Translations under genes and position numbers: made by a program
Notes under the pieces: generated by a model
Seen by the model: only the letters and a program-made list of their open reading frames with translations
Told to the model about the DNA's origin: nothing
The model's database searches: none
From: Rickettsiales bacterium
GTDB taxonomy: Bacteria; Pseudomonadota; Alphaproteobacteria; Rickettsiales; CANDYO01
NCBI GenBank assembly: GCA_947424995.1
Contig: CANDYO010000028.1
Span: 1 to 16,548 of the forward strand
Length of the DNA stretch: 16,548 bases
Reading direction: 5' to 3'
Shown here: positions 15,534 to 16,548 of the stretch, one piece after another
How the letters are laid out: each line of letters begins with the position of its first letter
Position numbering within the stretch: position 1 is the stretch's first letter

Positions 15534-16386
15534 TAAATTAGTGACAGAGGCTTTAAAAAATCAGCCAGATTTATCTCCTTTAAGAGTGGTTGTTGAAAAA
15601 GAATTGTTACATCACGATATCTTAAGAGTGCTAAGCGATAATAATTTGCTAAAAAATCTTACATTTATAGGTGGAGCATGTTTGCGCAGCTGTTATGGAG
15701 GTGTAAGACTAAGTGAAGATTTAGATTTTACTGGTGGCAGTGATTTTACTAGAGATAGCCTGGCTATGATGGGACAAACCTTAGTTAAAAATCTCAATAA
15801 CAAGTATGGCTTGTTCGTAAAAGTAACTGAACCTATTAAAGATAAACAAAATGTTGATACATGGAAAATAGCAATAGAGACCAGGCCTGAACAAAAACAT
15901 CTCCCTAGCCAACGCATTAATATAGATATTTGTGCTATTAATTCTTATGAGAAACGTCCTATGATGTTATTAAATCCATATGGCGTTGATGTAGGAACTA
16001 GTGGCTTGATCATTCAAGCGCAAAGTCGTGAAGAAATTTATGCAGATAAATTACTTGCTTTTGCGTTTAGACCTAATCGTATTAAATACCGTGACTTATG
16101 GGATATAGCATGGCTCCACGGGCAGGGGGTAAAGCCTAGATTTGAATTAATACCTGCTAAAATTCAAGATAGAAATACTACTATAGAATATTTTTTAAAG
16201 TCATTTAATGCACGAAAAAATATGTTAAAAGAAAATAGCAAAATGGCATTAGAATTTAAGCAAGAAATTCAACGGTTTTTACCAGTAAATCAAATAAAAA
16301 CCTTAGAGCAAGATAATTTATGGAATTTTATTATTTACCTCATAGAAGATTTAGGTGATCAAATCGTAAAATTAAGTAATAAATAA
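15520..16386 (+). CDS. abiEii: AbiEii-family nucleotidyltransferase toxin
   Basis: The 288-residue product has the DUF1814/AbiEii nucleotidyltransferase layout. The glycine loop is GGACLRSCYGG (51-61), followed by RLSEDLDF (63-70) carrying the metal-binding acidic pair D67/D69, the third acidic residue in INIDIC (D136), and a C-terminal motif with K177 in EEIYADKLLAFAFR and R191-D192 in RDLWDIAWL. AbiEii-type enzymes act on RNA, with tRNA 3'-end modification known for related toxins, and cause growth arrest or abortive infection when not neutralised. All expected catalytic residues are present, so the enzyme should be active. ATG 15520 overlaps abiEi by 14 nt; no strong ribosome binding site is seen, fitting translational coupling. 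On a conjugative element the pair would serve maintenance or phage defence. Confidence 0.9.
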   Translation: MNLFDKLVTEALKNQPDLSPLRVVVEKELLHHDILRVLSDNNLLKNLTFIGGACLRSCYGGVRLSEDLDFTGGSDFTRDSLAMMGQTLVKNLNNKYGLFVKVTEPIKDKQNVDTWKIAIETRPEQKHLPSQRINIDICAINSYEKRPMMLLNPYGVDVGTSGLIIQAQSREEIYADKLLAFAFRPNRIKYRDLWDIAWLHGQGVKPRFELIPAKIQDRNTTIEYFLKSFNARKNMLKENSKMALEFKQEIQRFLPVNQIKTLEQDNLWNFIIYLIEDLGDQIVKLSNK

Positions 16387-16461
16387 ACAAATCAAATTAT
16401 GAACTGCTTACTTCTTATTTTTAGATAGAATGTACAGCAATTTTGGATCAAGAGCAAAAAT

Positions 16462-16534
16462 ATCTTACATCATCTTACATCTAGAATCCCTTATTTATAA
16501 ACATTCCTTCGTATCTTGTCTTACTTCGTCTTAC
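16462..16534. repeat. Two pairs of TCTTAC-cored repeats at 10-bp spacing
   Basis: ATCTTACATC is present twice in perfect tandem (16462-16471, 16472-16481). Further on, GTCTTAC is present twice (16518-16524, 16528-16534), also 10 bp apart. The shared core TCTTAC therefore occurs four times on the same strand, the pairs being 56 bp apart. A TATAAA at 16496-16501 lies between them, with CTTACA (16474-16479) 16 nt upstream as a weak -35. The region 16387-16548 otherwise shows no gene, terminator or tRNA. It may be the control region of a gene beyond the window, an iteron-like site, or part of an oriT; none can be shown here. Confidence 0.5.
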
Positions 16535-16548
16535 AAATTATATTTTGG

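Noticed and set aside
16462..16534. CRISPR array
   Set aside because: Repeat units are 7-10 bp, only two per block, with no spacers of regular length and no cas genes nearby.

Overview
The window is clearly A+T-rich (judged by eye, not counted) and coding density is high. It holds the distal part of an F-like (MPF-F) conjugative type IV secretion operon, all on the + strand, followed by a short accessory block with a Fic-family gene and an AbiE-type toxin-antitoxin pair. Low G+C, compact overlapping genes, and an F-type transfer operon next to Fic and AbiE genes are typical of conjugative elements in host-associated bacteria (Rickettsiales/Holosporales, Legionellales, Parachlamydiales). I cannot choose among these from the sequence, nor decide between a plasmid and an integrated element, because no replication, partition, integrase, tRNA or att sequence is visible.

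Layout. Positions 1-426 are the C-terminal end of traU. They run without a break through trbC (411-896), a two-gene traN (883-2133 and 2118-3548), traF (3545-4294), traH (4281-5669), traG (5670-8357), a small ribbon-helix-helix-like gene (8369-8728), the coupling protein traD (8721-10574) and a MobF/TrwC-type relaxase-helicase, here called traI (10589-13387). Neighbours overlap by 4-16 nt, abut, or are separated by at most 14 nt, so this reads as one transcription unit whose promoter lies upstream of the window.

After traI, a 93-nt gap carries a near-consensus sigma70 promoter (TTGCCA, 17 nt, TATAAT) with inverted repeats. It leads into a Fic protein (GTG start at 13481) and a closely linked 85-codon membrane-protein gene of unknown function. 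A second intergenic region (14870-14984) with short repeats precedes abiEi and abiEii (14985-16386). The last 162 nt hold no gene that I can support but contain two pairs of a TCTTAC-cored repeat at 10-bp spacing.

How it works together. TraU, TrbC, TraN, TraF, TraH and TraG assemble the F-type pilus and channel and stabilise the mating pair. TraD couples the relaxosome to the channel. The relaxase nicks and unwinds the transferred strand. The small RHH-like protein may be the relaxosome accessory factor. Fic and AbiE probably serve maintenance or defence. The most unusual points are the division of TraN into two separately exported proteins, a TraF that keeps a CxxC pair, the replacement of the usual TraS/TraT position by an RHH-like gene, and the Fic promoter/operator arrangement.
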